64,000 nucleotides of DNA from Carya illinoinensis (taxonomy: Eukaryota > Streptophyta > Magnoliopsida > Fagales > Juglandaceae). A program made the position numbers and the translations under genes. Below the pieces are notes generated by a model, which did not search any database, was not told the DNA's origin, and saw nothing but the letters and a program-made list of their open reading frames with translations. The stretch lies in NCBI RefSeq assembly GCF_018687715.1, contig NC_056757.1, forward strand, positions 5,865,501-5,929,500, written 5' to 3'. Below, piece by piece: positions 21,558 to 34,205 of this stretch (positions are counted from its first letter, which is position 1; every line of letters starts with the position of its first letter).

Positions 21558-22562
21558 AGCGTCATGGCCATTCGCCCAGTGGGGGGTAGATCTGGTGGAA
21601 CCCTTCTTGTCAGGAACATGTGGTGTTAAATTCATGATAGTCGCCATGAACTATTTTACAAAATGGGCAGAAGCAGAGCTGTTAGCAACGATCACAGGCA
21701 AGGCTGTGAAAAAATTCTTATGGAAGAATGTCATTTGCAGGTTCGGGATTCCCCAAAATATTATAACCGATAATGGGCGCCAGTTCGACTCAGATCACTA
21801 CAGAGAATAGTGCGTGGAGTTAAGGATCAAGGCAAAGCACTCCTCCCCAGGCCACCCCAAGCAAATGGTCAAGCTGAGGCGATAAAAAAGGCATTACTCT
21901 CAATCCTCAAGAAAAAGGTCGCAGAGAAGAAAGGAGATTGGACGGATGAGCTCCCAAGGGTACTCTGGGTGTACAGAACTACAGCAAAAACTTTGACAAG
22001 GGAATCCCCGTTTACACTGGCGTACGGAAGCGAGGTAGTTACAGCAGTGGAAGTAGGGCTACCAACCTACAGAACAAGCCATTTCTTGGATACCTGGAAT
22101 GACAAAAAGATAGAAGAATACCTCGACTTACTCGAATAAGAAAGAGAGATAGCTGAGGCTCAGATGCTGCAAGAAAAGAGGAAAGCTGCGCAGTACTTCA
22201 ACAAGAGAGTAAGGCCCAAGACCTTTAAAGTGTGCAACCTAGTTTTGAAGAAAAGCGGGGTGACTACCCAAGGCGAGGGAAAAATGGGATCTCGATGAGA
22301 AGGTCCTTATCTAGTAGAAGCCAACAATTGGCCTGGATCATACAGATTGAAAGACAGAGAAGGCAAGGAACTATGGCACTCATGGAATGCAGAGCACTTG
22401 AAGAAATTTTATCAATAATTTTTGTAGTATTTGATGATTTAAACATTCTTTATCCTTATTTTTGTTCAATGTTTGCGACATCACTATTTATGAAAATATT
22501 CCATTTTGGTCATTGAGAATTCTTTACAGAGGAAAAAATTCCCAGGGGTGAATATAAACGCC

Positions 22563-23325
22563 ATGAAAAAAGGGCGAGAAAGGTCAAGGACCACTTAACC
22601 CTAAACATCAAAGACAAGCCTTAGCAGCTTGTGGTGCCATGAAAAAAGGGCGAGAAGGGTCAAAAACCACTCGACCCTAAACACCAAAGACGAGCCTTAG
22701 TAGCTTGTGGTGCCATGAAAAAAGGACGATAAAGGTCAGGGACCGCTCGACCCTAAACACTAAAGACAAGCCTTAGCAGCTTGTGGTACTATGAAAAAAG
22801 AGGCGAGAAAGGTCAATGACTGCTCGACCCTATATACCAAAGACAAGCCACAACAGCTTGTGGTGCCATGAAAAAAGAGCGCATAGGTCCTCAGACCACA
22901 TCGACCCTAAACACCAAAGACAAGCCATAGTAGATTGTGGTGCCATGAAAAAAAGGTGTGTAGGTCCTCAGACCACGTTGACCCCAAACACCAAAGACAA
23001 GCCATAGCAGCTTGTGGTGCCATGAAAAAAGGGCGCGTAGGCCCTCAGACCACTCCGACCCTAAACACTAAAGACAAGTCTTACTAGTTTGTGGTGCCAT
23101 GAAAAAAAGGCGAGAAAGGTCAGGGACTGCTCGACCCTATACACCAAAGACAAGCCATAGTAGCTTATGGTGCCATGAGAAAAGGGCGCATAGGACCCAG
23201 ACCACGCCGACCCTAAGCACTAAAGACAAGCTTTAGCAGCTTGTGGTGCCACTAACAAAAAAAAAAGGGCGAGAAAGGTCAGGGACCACTCGACCCTAAA
23301 CACCAAATACAAGCCTTAGCAGCTT
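22563..23325 (+). repeat. 76-77 bp minisatellite in the Tat 3' region, ten units plus one orphan
   Basis: Units begin ATGAAAAAA..GGGCG at 22563, 22639, 22715, 22791, 22868, 22945, 23022, 23099, 23175 and about 23251. A displaced unit lies at 23464-23540. Each unit ends CAAGCC(T/A)TAG(C/T)AGCTTGTGGTGCC. There are two unit types in the middle part: GAGAAAGGTCA.GGACC.CTCGACCC and GCG(T/C)(A/G)TAGGTCCTCAGACCAC..CGACCC. Tandem arrays in this position are known from Tat elements. Confidence 0.92.
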
Positions 23326-23799
23326 GTAAGGTTGTACTTCTGTATCCTTAGGTTCTAAGGAGATAGGACCCCAAATCTGGTTGATGAGACACAACCGGGC
23401 GACTAGAGCGTAAGTAATAGCAGCAGCATGGTCAAAGTTGGTGCAGTTGGGATTGTTTCTAGCCATGAAAAAAGGGCGCATAGGTCCTCAGACCACTCCA
23501 ACCCAAAACACCAAAGGCATGCCTCAGTAGCTTGCAGTGTCATGAAAAAGACAAGAATTAAAAGAACACAGTGGCCAAAACATTCAACAGAGAAAATCAA
23601 AGTCCATTGTTACAAATGTACAAGATATAGAAGTATAAAAAAAAAAAAAAATCACAATCAAATACACAAAAAGCAAAATTATTCAAATGGCATCATCAGG
23701 CAGGAAGGCTTGGGGCACGTTGGCAAAAGCATCGAGCATCTATTTCTGCCCAAACTCGTCAACCATGAGGCGGGAAGCTTCCTCAGGATAGAACAACTC

Positions 23800-26530
23800 C
23801 TAGTTGAGAATCCTGAGGTTGGTGGCAGGATCAACTAGAAAACGGTCCCTTAGCCTTATAATGCTGCGGCCATACTCGTAAGCAAAGGCATCGTCCCTTG
23901 TAACAGGAACATGGGCCAACTGGGCGCGAAGCCGTGCGACCTCTTCCTGGGTAGCAGTCAGCTCCCCCTCCTTCTCAGATAGACTCTGCTGGCTGGCTCC
24001 AAGGGTCAAGTTTTCCTCCCAAAGACTCTTCTCGAAGAACCTGCAGCTGTCTTGAGAAAGGGCCAGGTCTCCACGAAGAGAGGACAATGCTTCATCGTGG
24101 GCAGCAAGCTCAGAATTCAGATGAGAGCTCTTAGCCTTAAGACTCTCCTGAGCCTCTAAAAGTTGTTGCCTGGCAGAGTCCCTCTCCAAAAGGAGAATTG
24201 AAGAGGTGAAGTCGACTTTGGCCTTGGTCTCGTTTGCTAGGCGGACTGCTTCACGCAGTGCAAGGAGTTCAGCCTCGCGTATCTCAAGATCGCCTTGCAA
24301 AAAGTGGAAGTAACCCTCAGATTGCTCCAGTAGGATCTTCAGCTCCTTCCTATCCTCAGTCAAAGCTGCCAATTCAACTCTGTCAGCCCACCATCTCTCC
24401 GAGGCACATTTGGCTATGTAGCACAACTGACGGCACTCCTTAACCTCCTTCTCGAGATGGAAATAGTCAGCAACTATCCAGGCAGCCAAGTCATTAATCC
24501 CCTGTAAGAAAAAAAGAAGCAACCAACATGAAGAAAGGCGAAGATACTAAAGAAGTATATGCAAAATGGGACAAAATGCATAATACCTCAGAAAGCCAAT
24601 TCTTCAAACGGTTGGCCATCTGGGTAGTGGCCTCAACCTGGGAGTTGACTCCCGTTGAAGAATCACCACCACTAGCTTCCCCCCTCACAATTTCGCCAGG
24701 GGCTGGGTGAGTCTCTGCCTGGCCTCATAGGTGAAGCCGTCGTCCTCCCCGACCTCAACCAGGAGTAAAGGGGGCAGAGGAGGTGTTGGTTAAGCCAATT
24801 CAGCCTCACAAAGATGGGCGTCTTCCTTTAGGAAATTCGCCCACTCCTCCTCAAGGAAGGAGTCAATGTCCCCACCAAAAGAGGAGGCGTGGGTAGGAGG
24901 AAAAGAGAGCCTAGGCCCGCTACCAACTGTTGAAGGGGTCTTTACCCCAGAGATGGTATCTGGTAAGCTCTCAGGAAAAGTTTGACGTGAATCAACCTCA
25001 CCGCCTGTTCCAACTGGGAGTGGAGGGACATCCTTGTGGCATCTTCCTCCCCATCCACAGGTAAGGTGCCCGACGTGTCCTTATGGCTACTTGTGGGCAA
25101 AACTCATGCCGAAGTGATTGCGTCAAGATTAAGGGCCGCAACCACTCTTGCACTAAACTCGAATTGACTTGCCCGCCCCGCCAGCATAGGAAAATCAAAC
25201 GTAGGGGCAAGTTCTTTATGTCCCAGGCACAACCTGGGGGAAGGCGGCCAGGCCAATAAGGGCCAGGTCAGCTAGACTTTCCACATCTCTCAAGCTGCGA
25301 GAACCCTGGCTGTGGCTTTCCCCTGCGGTTACCACAAGGACCTCTAGTTGGGGCGACGAGTCTCAATGGTGGCCAGCTACGTAGTCACCTAGGAAGGGGT
25401 GTCCTCCTGTGAAAACGGGGCCTGGACGCCCCGTGAGGGTGCCAGGGCCTCCTATTGAAGAGAAGAAGGCAGATGAGGATCTCCAGAACGAGCTTTCTTT
25501 TGGCGATCGCCCGCTTCATTCTTTTTCTTGCTCCTCTTCTCTCTCTTCTCGGTGGCCACCTCTTTTTCTCCATCGTTCTTTTTCTTACTTCTTTTTTCCC
25601 TCTTTTTGGTGGCCTCTTCCTCTTCCCCCTCTTTGGAACATTTCTTTAGCTTAGAGGGTTCAGACCTTGCAGTTTTCTCAGTGGGCTTCAGCAGGGGAGG
25701 AGGAATGATGTCTGAAATCATGAAATCGTGCCCTTGAACACAAGATCGGTTGGGAGACCTCAAGAACCGATCAATATGGGTGGAGGTCAGCAAATAATCA
25801 GTCCAAAGCGCATCTGGATTAGCTTTGGCCCAAGAATCAACTGTCACGATTTGAGCCAGTTCACGACGCAACAGAGGCGGTATTTTAAGCCATAGATTCT
25901 TCTCATCAGGAAGAGGGTGCCAAATCAATTTAATTGGGAAATCATGGAAAACTTCTTCTGTGGCAGGGTATTCCCAATCTTGACCGGAGATATAAAAGAA
26001 CCTGGTGGTCCATGCCTTGGCATTGGAGTGGCGAGTCTCAAATCGGGCCAATGTTTGCCCATCCTCTTTCCTACGGAATCTGAGAATGTTGCCTTTGGAA
26101 ACTTCCCTCAGATTATAGAATGCCAAAAATTTTTGGGCAGTCATATCAGGATAAGGATCCCCAAGAGGTTCCAAAGCCATACGGAATACAATGCAGGCGT
26201 AGAGGTACACCCTCAGTGCGAAAGGATGTAATTGGGCGGGAGAAAGATTAAGAAGACCCAAAGGTCGCAGAGAGAGTGGCAAAAGGGGAGCCTCAACCCA
26301 TTCTGCAAAAGAGAAATAGTAATAGCCACTTTAGTGGCAAATCCTTCGCTATCACAAACTCCATATTCAGGAATGGTTAAGATGACGGTTTCAGGAATAT
26401 GAAAGTCTTCCCGAATCTTGGGAAAATGTTTCTCTCAGATGCCTGAACGCCATCGGTGTCTAGCAAAGACTGTGCCCTCTGGAATCTCAAAAGGGTTTTC
26501 AGAAACCTCGCCTTCGCTATAGGGAGCCAT
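23800..26530 (-). pseudogene. Antisense accessory gene of the Tat element (gypsy-type transposon domain plus coiled coil), broken
   Basis: On the minus strand, an open stretch starts MAPYSEGEVSENPFEIPEG (ATG at 26530). After a stop at about 26433 it continues as HFPKIREDFHIPET. A frame change near 26280 leads to LPLSLRPLGLLNLSPAQLHPF and RVYLYACIVFRMALEPLGDP. This is the layout of the plant 'putative gypsy type transposon' domain (PF04195-like). A lysine/glutamate-rich linker (about 25450-25620) follows. After NWLSE a GT-AG intron of about 90 bases (24584 to 24503) joins to GINDLAAWIVADYF and a 200-residue coiled coil ending at 23800. Such antisense genes are known in Tat/Retand-type elements. 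Its function is unknown, and the breaks make a full protein unlikely. Confidence 0.65.
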
Positions 26531-26987
26531 TGAAATCAGTGGGAAGAGGGTAGCAAGAAACAATAAGGTAAGCGAAGAGCAAGGATAAGAATGGAAGGGC
26601 AAGAGCATAACACAGGAAGGGATGAAAGGCAACGGAAAAATAAAGTTTTGAAGGTTAGTGAAATATGAAGCAACAAACGGACAGAGAAAGTGACTCTGCA
26701 AGAAGGCTAATCGGCACAAGAAAACTATCTATCTTCTCTGACACAATGGCGGTAAATGATATCAAATCTATGATTTTTTATAACAAAATCTTTATGGGGA
26801 GAAGGAAATAATATCAAGTGGCAAGAGGGCATAACGGGCAAGAAGACACTGAAAGGCCGTGGGTCGTTTTGGCCCATATTTTCCCAGCACCCAGGCCCAT
26901 GCGATCACACCCAGCACTTTCACAGCGACAAGATCTATCAAAAATAAATTCCATCCGCCAGAAGGAGAACAGAATTGGCGGGGTAGC

Positions 26988-27390
26988 TGGAGGGGCTATT
27001 CCAACCAAAGGGCCTTGGAATATATAAAAAATGCCCATAATACGTTACACACCAAGAAGCCCAGAGTATGCGCCCAGAAGTCATAAAGGGATAATCAAGA
27101 GAAATTCAAAAAGAGATATGCATGACGCCACCTTTAACAGAAGGATAAAAATAGCAAGAAGTGATAGAATTATTCAAAATCCTAAGCCTTGATTTGTTCC
27201 GATAAATCCTGGATGAGATATGTACAGCAAAAGAGCCTATATATACATGTAATCTTTGAAGTTTCAGGGATGATCACTTCTTAAAACTGGCTTTAGCATC
27301 AGAGTATTTGCAGGAGGAGTCCTCCTTTGAGTTTCATCAACGGAGATCGACTGAGTAGTGGAAGATTGGAAGTGAGACACGACTTCAACA
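26988..27390 (+). repeat. 3' LTR of the Tat element
   Basis: Begins TGGAGGGGCT and ends CTTCAACA, 403 bp. It is followed by the target duplication CTAGG. The preceding purine-rich GGCGGGGTAGC is the probable polypurine tract. Confidence 0.93.
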
Positions 27391-27395
27391 CTAGG

Positions 27396-28150
27396 TATCT
27401 ACGTAGCATATAAAAAGGTATTTCACAGTTATCTTGCCTCACCATGAATTGAGGTCTAAAGAGTCGAAGACGACAACTCAAATTGAGGTTTTTTAAATTT
27501 TAATATGATAATATAATAAATATGATTTTTAAGCTTAAAACAAACACGTATAATAAACGATTGGGGCCGACGGCAAAGGATCATCTGCTATTCCATGACT
27601 CTGTTTATGATAATTAATGTTGAGATCTCGATGTTTTACACAATGTTAGATAGATCCTAGCATTGTTTCCCTGCCAAATATTTATTAGATTATTAACTTA
27701 TTTTATAAAAATATTTCCCATTCAAAACATGGTTGTTAAAAAAAAAAAAAGTTGTCTATCACTACGCTTTCTCCAATGAGAACAGGAGTTTTACATACTG
27801 TTTCTATGTCTTCAGCTAATGCAAGGAAGCCATGGCACCAAATCTTAAAAGTTCCATATCTCAAAGCAATGTTCTTATCTCCATAAGGCCAGCCAGAATC
27901 CACCTCTGACGCCCAAAACAATAAAAAAGAGAACTGGTCAAAAAGAAAAAGAGTAGGGGTGGTTAATTTTTACCCACATTATGCACTCTTTTGTGATGCC
28001 ACTACTTGCAATTATTCTCCAGGAAAATCAATTTTTTATTCTTTGAAAGATATTTTGGTGATGCTTTAAATCGAAAGAGTGCCTGTATCCTGTGAATTAT
28101 ATGTATGAAATGAATTAAATTTTATGTTCTGGCTTGGGAACAGTTGTGGA
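27396..28150. other. Intergenic stretch with one unassigned open frame
   Basis: Mostly AT-rich. On the minus strand at 27921-27736 there is a 61-codon frame containing VDSGWPYGDKNIALRYG and FKIWCHGFLALAEDIE. Its composition is protein-like, and a TTTTGGGCGTCAG just before it could be an acceptor. I do not recognise the family. It may be an exon fragment of a lost or captured gene. Confidence 0.3.
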
Positions 28151-28222
28151 GGTTCCACAGTGTAGTGGCTTAGCTCTCTGGACTTTGAATCCAGTGACCT
28201 GGGTTTGACTCCTGGTAATATT
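28151..28222 (+). pseudogene. tRNA-Gln (UUG) pseudogene or tRNA-derived SINE head
   Basis: GGTTCCACAGTGTAGTGG followed by CTCTGGACTTTGAATCCAG matches plant tRNA-Gln(UUG), with an intact anticodon arm (loop with TTG). The acceptor stem is not closed: the 3' side reads TAATATTG where TGGAACC is expected. The D-loop has an extra base, and the B box reads GGTTTGACTCC instead of GGTTCGACTCC. A T20 run follows at 28282-28301, so a tRNA-derived SINE with a poly(T) end is an alternative. Confidence 0.7.
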
Positions 28223-28330
28223 GCTTGAACAAATCTAGAGGCTAGAGCAGTAAAGTAGTGTATCATTTGTTTTGTTTTGTCTTTTTTTTTTTTTTTTTTT
28301 TCCCCTTGAACAAGATCAACTATTGGATCA

Positions 28331-28841
28331 TGTAAAACTTCCCTTATACTGCATTGTAAATTGATAAGGGTTCTCACTTAGATGGTGAGAACCTCCAGAT
28401 TCAGACGAGAGGAAGAAGAGAATATTGATAGAGAATTGAGAAGAATAACTGTCGATTACTTTTTGCATAAAAATGAACTATCAAAACGTCTACCCATACA
28501 TACAGCAGGGTTCTAACAGAAAGTGGTCCTCACCAATATGATGATGACACATCAAACAGGGATATAAATGACAATACAATTATAAAAGCTAATAAAGTTG
28601 TAATTGCAACCAATATCCTCCGTAGTAATTTCTGCTACACTTATAACATTCATATTTATGTCTCCACGTGTGCACAACTGAAGACTCCTCACACTGTAAT
28701 CCAACAGCTACCAACACACTTCTATCCACTGACTCTTTGACTAACAAACTTCAATCAATATCTCCATCTTCATTCTTCGACTGGCTTCTTTCGGACCTTC
28801 CCAAACTCTTCCTTTCTTCCAGCCACTTGACCATTGTAACA
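28331..28841 (-). repeat. 3' LTR of the chromovirus
   Basis: 511 bp, TGTAAAACTT to CATTGTAACA. On the minus strand a GGTGGGGATT polypurine tract lies just before it (28842-28851). Confidence 0.9.
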
Positions 28842-28852
28842 AATCCCCACCG

Positions 28853-29010
28853 TTAGAACACCTTGACTACAAGGTGTGGATATTGACTCTTCAAATCTGC
28901 ATACTTCTCCCACATCGCGTCCTCCGGACCTTTGTCCTTGCCAACGTACGAGTATCTCTGTGCATGGTTTGTTGTTCCTCTTTACCATGCGGCGGGCTAT
29001 AGCCTCCTCA
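28853..29010 (-). pseudogene. Chromodomain of the chromovirus integrase, frameshifted
   Basis: RRMVKRNNKPCTEILVRWQGQ is the first half of a group II chromodomain. A one-base change of frame near 28930 then gives PEDAMWEKYADLKSQYPHL, ending at a TAA (28855-28853) only 11 bases before the 3' LTR. Chromodomains of this kind are thought to guide integration to histone marks. Confidence 0.8.
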
Positions 29011-29377
29011 GGCTCTAGTTTTAAGATTTCAGTAGCGTCTATGGGGGTAAGCTAGCCAAAGGTGTGACCTTTGCTCCGATTTTTGCCTTCAGTTGTTACA
29101 CATGAAAAGTGCCATGGATCTTGGCATATAGAGGTAGATTTAGGCAGTAAGCCACTATTTTGACCCTCTCTAACACTTGGAAGGGGTCGTAGTACCTCAG
29201 TGCCAGCTTGAGGTCCCTCATCTGTGAGATAGACATTTGTCTGTATGGTTGTAAACGAAGATAAACCCATTCCCCGAAGGTAAACTCCCACTCCATCCTT
29301 TTTAAATCTGCGTACCTCTTCATTCTTTCTTGGGCTCGTTGTAGATTTATTTGAGGGTCCTCATCATTTGGTCTCTG

Positions 29378-30337
29378 TTACTCCTCATCTACTAACTCAC
29401 TCTGTGTTGTGCCAGGCATATAGCTCTTGAGATGGGGTGGAGCATACCCATAAAGAACCTCAAACGGGGTCAGTTTTGTGGACGTGTGCACGTTGGTGTT
29501 GTACCACCACTCAACCAATGAAACCCACTTGGCCCAGTTCCTTGGTTGCTCTCCTGCAAAGCAGCGCAAGTAGTTTTCTCAGCTCTTGTTTATTGCTTCC
29601 GATTGGCCATCTGATTGTGGGTGTTAGGCTATTGAAAAAGCCATTTGGACTCCCTGTAGCTTAAAGAATTCATGTTAGAACTGGTTGGTGAATGTAGAGT
29701 CCCGGTCTGATATGAAGGTTAGGGGTAGGCCATGTAATTTGAATATGTGTTTTAGGAAGAGTTGGGCTATGTGTGTGGCTGTGTATGGGTGGGAGATGAG
29801 TGTGAAATGGCTGTATTTAGTGAGTCGGTCCATGACAACCCACAAGCTGTTGTATCCCTATGACGTGGGAAGACCCTCAATGAAGTCCATGGTGATGCTT
29901 GACCATGGTTAGGATGGTATGGGCAGAGGTTGTAGGAGTCTTGCAGGATATTGGTTTTCATGTTTCCCCTTTGGCACACGTCGCATTCCCTCACAAACTT
30001 TTTCACATTAGCCTTGAGTCTCACCCAGAAAAACTCTTTTCGGGCCCTGTGCATGGTTTTGTCAAAACCTGCGTGGCCCCCCCAAAGCACTACTATGCAC
30101 CAATTCCAACAATTTAATTTTAAATGACTCATCATTTGGTATGTATATCTGGCCCTTGTATAGCAGCAGGCCATCTCTATAATTGTAGTGGCGTGGCAAT
30201 GGTATGGAGATCAATTCCTGAAATCGTGTATCCCTTTCACAAGCCCTTTTCAACTTGTTCAACCAATCAACTGTAGGGAAAGAGATTAAGCATAGTGTGG
30301 CCTCCTCGGGTTCTATTTTTCTAGTGAGTGCATCCAC
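29378..30337 (-). pseudogene. Chromovirus integrase remnant
   Basis: From N to C: IYIPNDESFKIKLLELVHSS and FWVRLKANVKKFVRECDVCQ form the zinc-binding domain with its last cysteines. The catalytic core around 29700-29990 is broken by stops and frame changes. The core end reads WVSLVEWWYNTNVHTSTKLTP and FEVLYGYAPPHLKSY. The protein cannot be read through in one frame. Confidence 0.82.
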
Positions 30338-30465
30338 CCCCCAATTTTCCTTGCCCTTATTATACTAAACTATAAAGTCGTAACCTAATAGCTTAGTCAA
30401 CCATTTTTGCTGCATTGGAGTGCCCACCTTCTGATCAAGTAAGTACTTTTGGCTTTCTAAAGTAC

Positions 30466-30947
30466 TTACTTGATCAATCTTGATGGTAAAGGACTGACCC
30501 AATAAGTAAGGTCGCCACTTGTGAATTGTTGAAACCAATGAAAAGAGTTCTTTTCAAGTTGTAGGGCCTTTCTTTTCAGTTTTTGGCTGAGAAAGGTGAT
30601 AGGTCTGCCCCCTTGCATAAGTACTGCCCCCACTACTTCCCTGAAGGCATCGCACTCGATACTAAAAGGCTGGGAAAAATCTGGCAGGGCCAAAACAGGT
30701 GAATGTGTCACTGCTGCCTTAAGCCTTTCTCATTTGCCTCATCTGACCATTCAAAGCTGTTTTTTCTAAGCATCTGAGTTAGGGGGGCCGCTATTCCTCC
30801 ATAGCCTCGTATAAATCTCCGGTAATAGCCTGCGAAGCCTAGGAAACCTCGCAGGCCCTTAACTGAAGTAGGAAGTGGCCATTGCAGAATGGCCTTCAGT
30901 TTCTTAGGGTCAGCCCTAACCCCTTGAGCCGAGATGAAATGTCCCAA
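30466..30947 (-). pseudogene. Chromovirus RNase H and connection remnant
   Basis: HFISAQGVRADPKKLKAI and RGFLGFAGYYRRFIRGYGG mark the RT-RNase H connection. A frameshift near 30710 then gives PVLALPDFSQPFSIECDA and PITFLSQKLKRKALQ, the first RNase H block. The later part is corrupt. Confidence 0.82.
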
Positions 30948-30989
30948 ATAGGCTATCTCACTGCACCCAAACTTGCATTTAGATAGTTT

Positions 30990-31656
30990 GGCAAATAATT
31001 GTTGCTACCGTAGGGTCTCCAAGGTGAGTTTTAAGTGTTCTACATGTTCCTTTGCACTCCTGTTGTAGATTAAAATGTCATAAAAAAACAAGTATAAACT
31101 TCCGAAGAAATGGTTTAAACACCTCATGCATGAGGCTTTGAAAAGTTGAGAGGACATTAGTCAACCTGAAGGGCATAACTTAGAATTCGTAGTGCCCCTC
31201 ATGAGTCCATAATGTTGTTTTGGGAACATCTTCAAGCCTCACGGGGATCTGGTGGTATCCAGACCGCAAGTCTGGCTTAGAAAAAATTATTGACCCATGT
31301 AATTCATCCATAAGTTCCTTAACTATTGGAATAGGAAACTTATCCTTAATAGTGACTTGATTAAGTGCCCTGTAGTCGACAAACATGCGCCAAGTACCAT
31401 CTGCTTTTCTGACCAGCAGCATGGGTGAGGAGAAAGGGCTCTGACTTGGTCAGATCACTCCTAAGTTGAGCAGCTCCTTGACAATCTTCTCAATCTCATC
31501 CTTCTGAAAATAAAGATAGTGGTAGGGTCGAACTAAAACTGGACCTATTTGGGGTAGCAGTGTGATGGAGTGGTCACGAGACTGAGGTGGTTGTAAACCC
31601 TTAGGTTTCTCAAAAACATCCGAATAAGCCTGTAGCAATCCTTGGACCAATCCCAC
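30990..31656 (-). pseudogene. Chromovirus reverse transcriptase remnant, catalytic box broken
   Basis: The approach region DHSITLLPQIGPVLVRPYHY is followed by [20 protein letters not shown] and [18 protein letters not shown]. Further on (about 31090-31070 on this strand) the expected F-x-DDIL box is interrupted: two bases are missing at the aspartate pair and a stop results. The enzyme is dead. Confidence 0.85.
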
Positions 31657-31966
31657 CTACTGATCTATGTTGTCTGTTTCTGGTTTTGGTAGCAACTATA
31701 ACAGCACTCCCTGAATTTCCAGCTTGTGTTTTTTATGCCCCTCCCCTTTTTCAATAAGCTATGAGGGTGCCAGGCTCTTAATCTCGACCTGCTGGTTGAG
31801 GTATGTGAACTTCATGGTGAGGTTTGCAAAGTTCCATAGGATAGAATCCAAGCCCCTCAACCATTGTATGCCTAGCACCATGTCACAACCCGCCAAAACC
31901 AGCACATGCATTATATCAATGAAACTAATTCTATGGATATTAAATCTGGTGTTCACACTCTCTTCT

Positions 31967-32344
31967 TCATTTAGCCACCCTAACCCTCACCTTTTTGTCA
32001 CTGTTAATAGGTAGCTGGCCCTTAAAAACTACTACGGGATCCAAGAAATTGTGGGTGGACCCCGTATCAATTAAAATAGTAACCCTTTGGGAGACAACCT
32101 TCCCTTTGACCCTTATAGTGCGTAGGGTAAGGGAGCTCGTAATGGCGTGTAAAGAAATCTCTAGAATAGATTCAATTATAGCTAGATCCAAAGTAGTTAT
32201 TGCTGGTTTTTCTCCATCTACAACGTCATCTTTATCGTCCCACACTTCCTCCAAGATGTACAACTTTAGTTTTTGACACTTATGGCCCAAACTCCACTTG
32301 GAGTCACAATGGTAACACAATCCCTTCTCTCTCCTATCCTTCAT
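31967..32344 (-). pseudogene. Chromovirus nucleocapsid zinc knuckle and protease remnant
   Basis: KGLCYHCDSKWSLGHKC is the C-x2-C-x7-H-x-C nucleocapsid knuckle typical of chromoviruses. VTILIDTGSTHNFLD is an intact aspartic protease active site (DTG). After a stop the next frame adds VLVLAGCDMVLGIQWL (31910-31860 region), the second protease block. Confidence 0.88.
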
Positions 32345-32760
32345 TTGGGCTTGGTTAACTTTATAGACTGGTGGCTAGGGTTTAACAGCCCCTTTTTGGG
32401 GCTAAGGGTTAAGGGAGGTGGTGTTTTAAGGATTCCAGGTGCACTAGAAGGAAGTATAGGGGTGCGGTGATATCTCATAGCAAGGGCTACATTCTATTCT
32501 TGCAACCTAGCAAGGCTATAGGTTGTGATGAGATTAGTGGGATTAAACATCATCACTGTAACCCGGATCTCCTCCTTAAGACCACTGAGGAAACAACTTA
32601 GTTTAATAGACTCAATAAGGTCTTTTAAGTTGATTGGTTAGATTCTCAAAACTGGCCTTATACTCATCCACTGACCCGGTCTGGTGCAATTTAGCAAGTG
32701 AGGCCATAGGATCATCATAGATACTAGGGCCAAAATGTACTGATAAAGCATGAGTGAAAG

Positions 32761-34205
<1,445 letters not shown>

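Larger units (their letters stand above)
19990..22260 (+). pseudogene. Tat integrase remnant, split by a solo LTR
   Basis: The zinc-binding part ends EFAKRCAKC at 20161 and is followed by a stop. The protein then breaks at 20219 where a solo LTR is inserted, and resumes at 21563 with WPFAQWGVDLVEPF, the start of the catalytic core. DDE blocks are visible: GVDLVEPF, ITDNGRQFDS and, after a stop and frame change at 21810, PQANGQAEAIKKALL. WTDELPRVLWVYRTTAKT and SPFTLAYGSEVV complete the core. Confidence 0.85.
15394..27395 (+). mobile_element. Tat-type Ty3/Gypsy retrotransposon, decayed, with TSD CTAGG
   Basis: The 5-bp duplications CTAGG (15394-15398 and 27391-27395) bound an element with two LTRs of exactly 403 bp, beginning TGGA(A/G)GGGCT and ending CTTCAACA. 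Counting by eye, the LTRs differ at 45 of 403 positions with no indel (about 89% identity), so the insertion is old. The order is LTR, PBS-like site, gag, protease, reverse transcriptase, RNase H, integrase, then a long 3' region with a minisatellite and an antisense gene. This order and extra 3' space fit the Tat lineage. The coding parts carry many stops and shifts. A 1.3-kb solo LTR interrupts the integrase. Length without it is about 10.7 kb. Confidence 0.92.

Noticed and set aside
22563..23540. CRISPR-like regular array
   Set aside because: Units of 76-77 bp are repeated along their full length without unique spacers and lie inside a plant retrotransposon, so it is a minisatellite.
28151..28222. 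Functional tRNA-Gln gene
   Set aside because: The acceptor stem does not pair, the D-loop has an extra base and the B-box key C is T.
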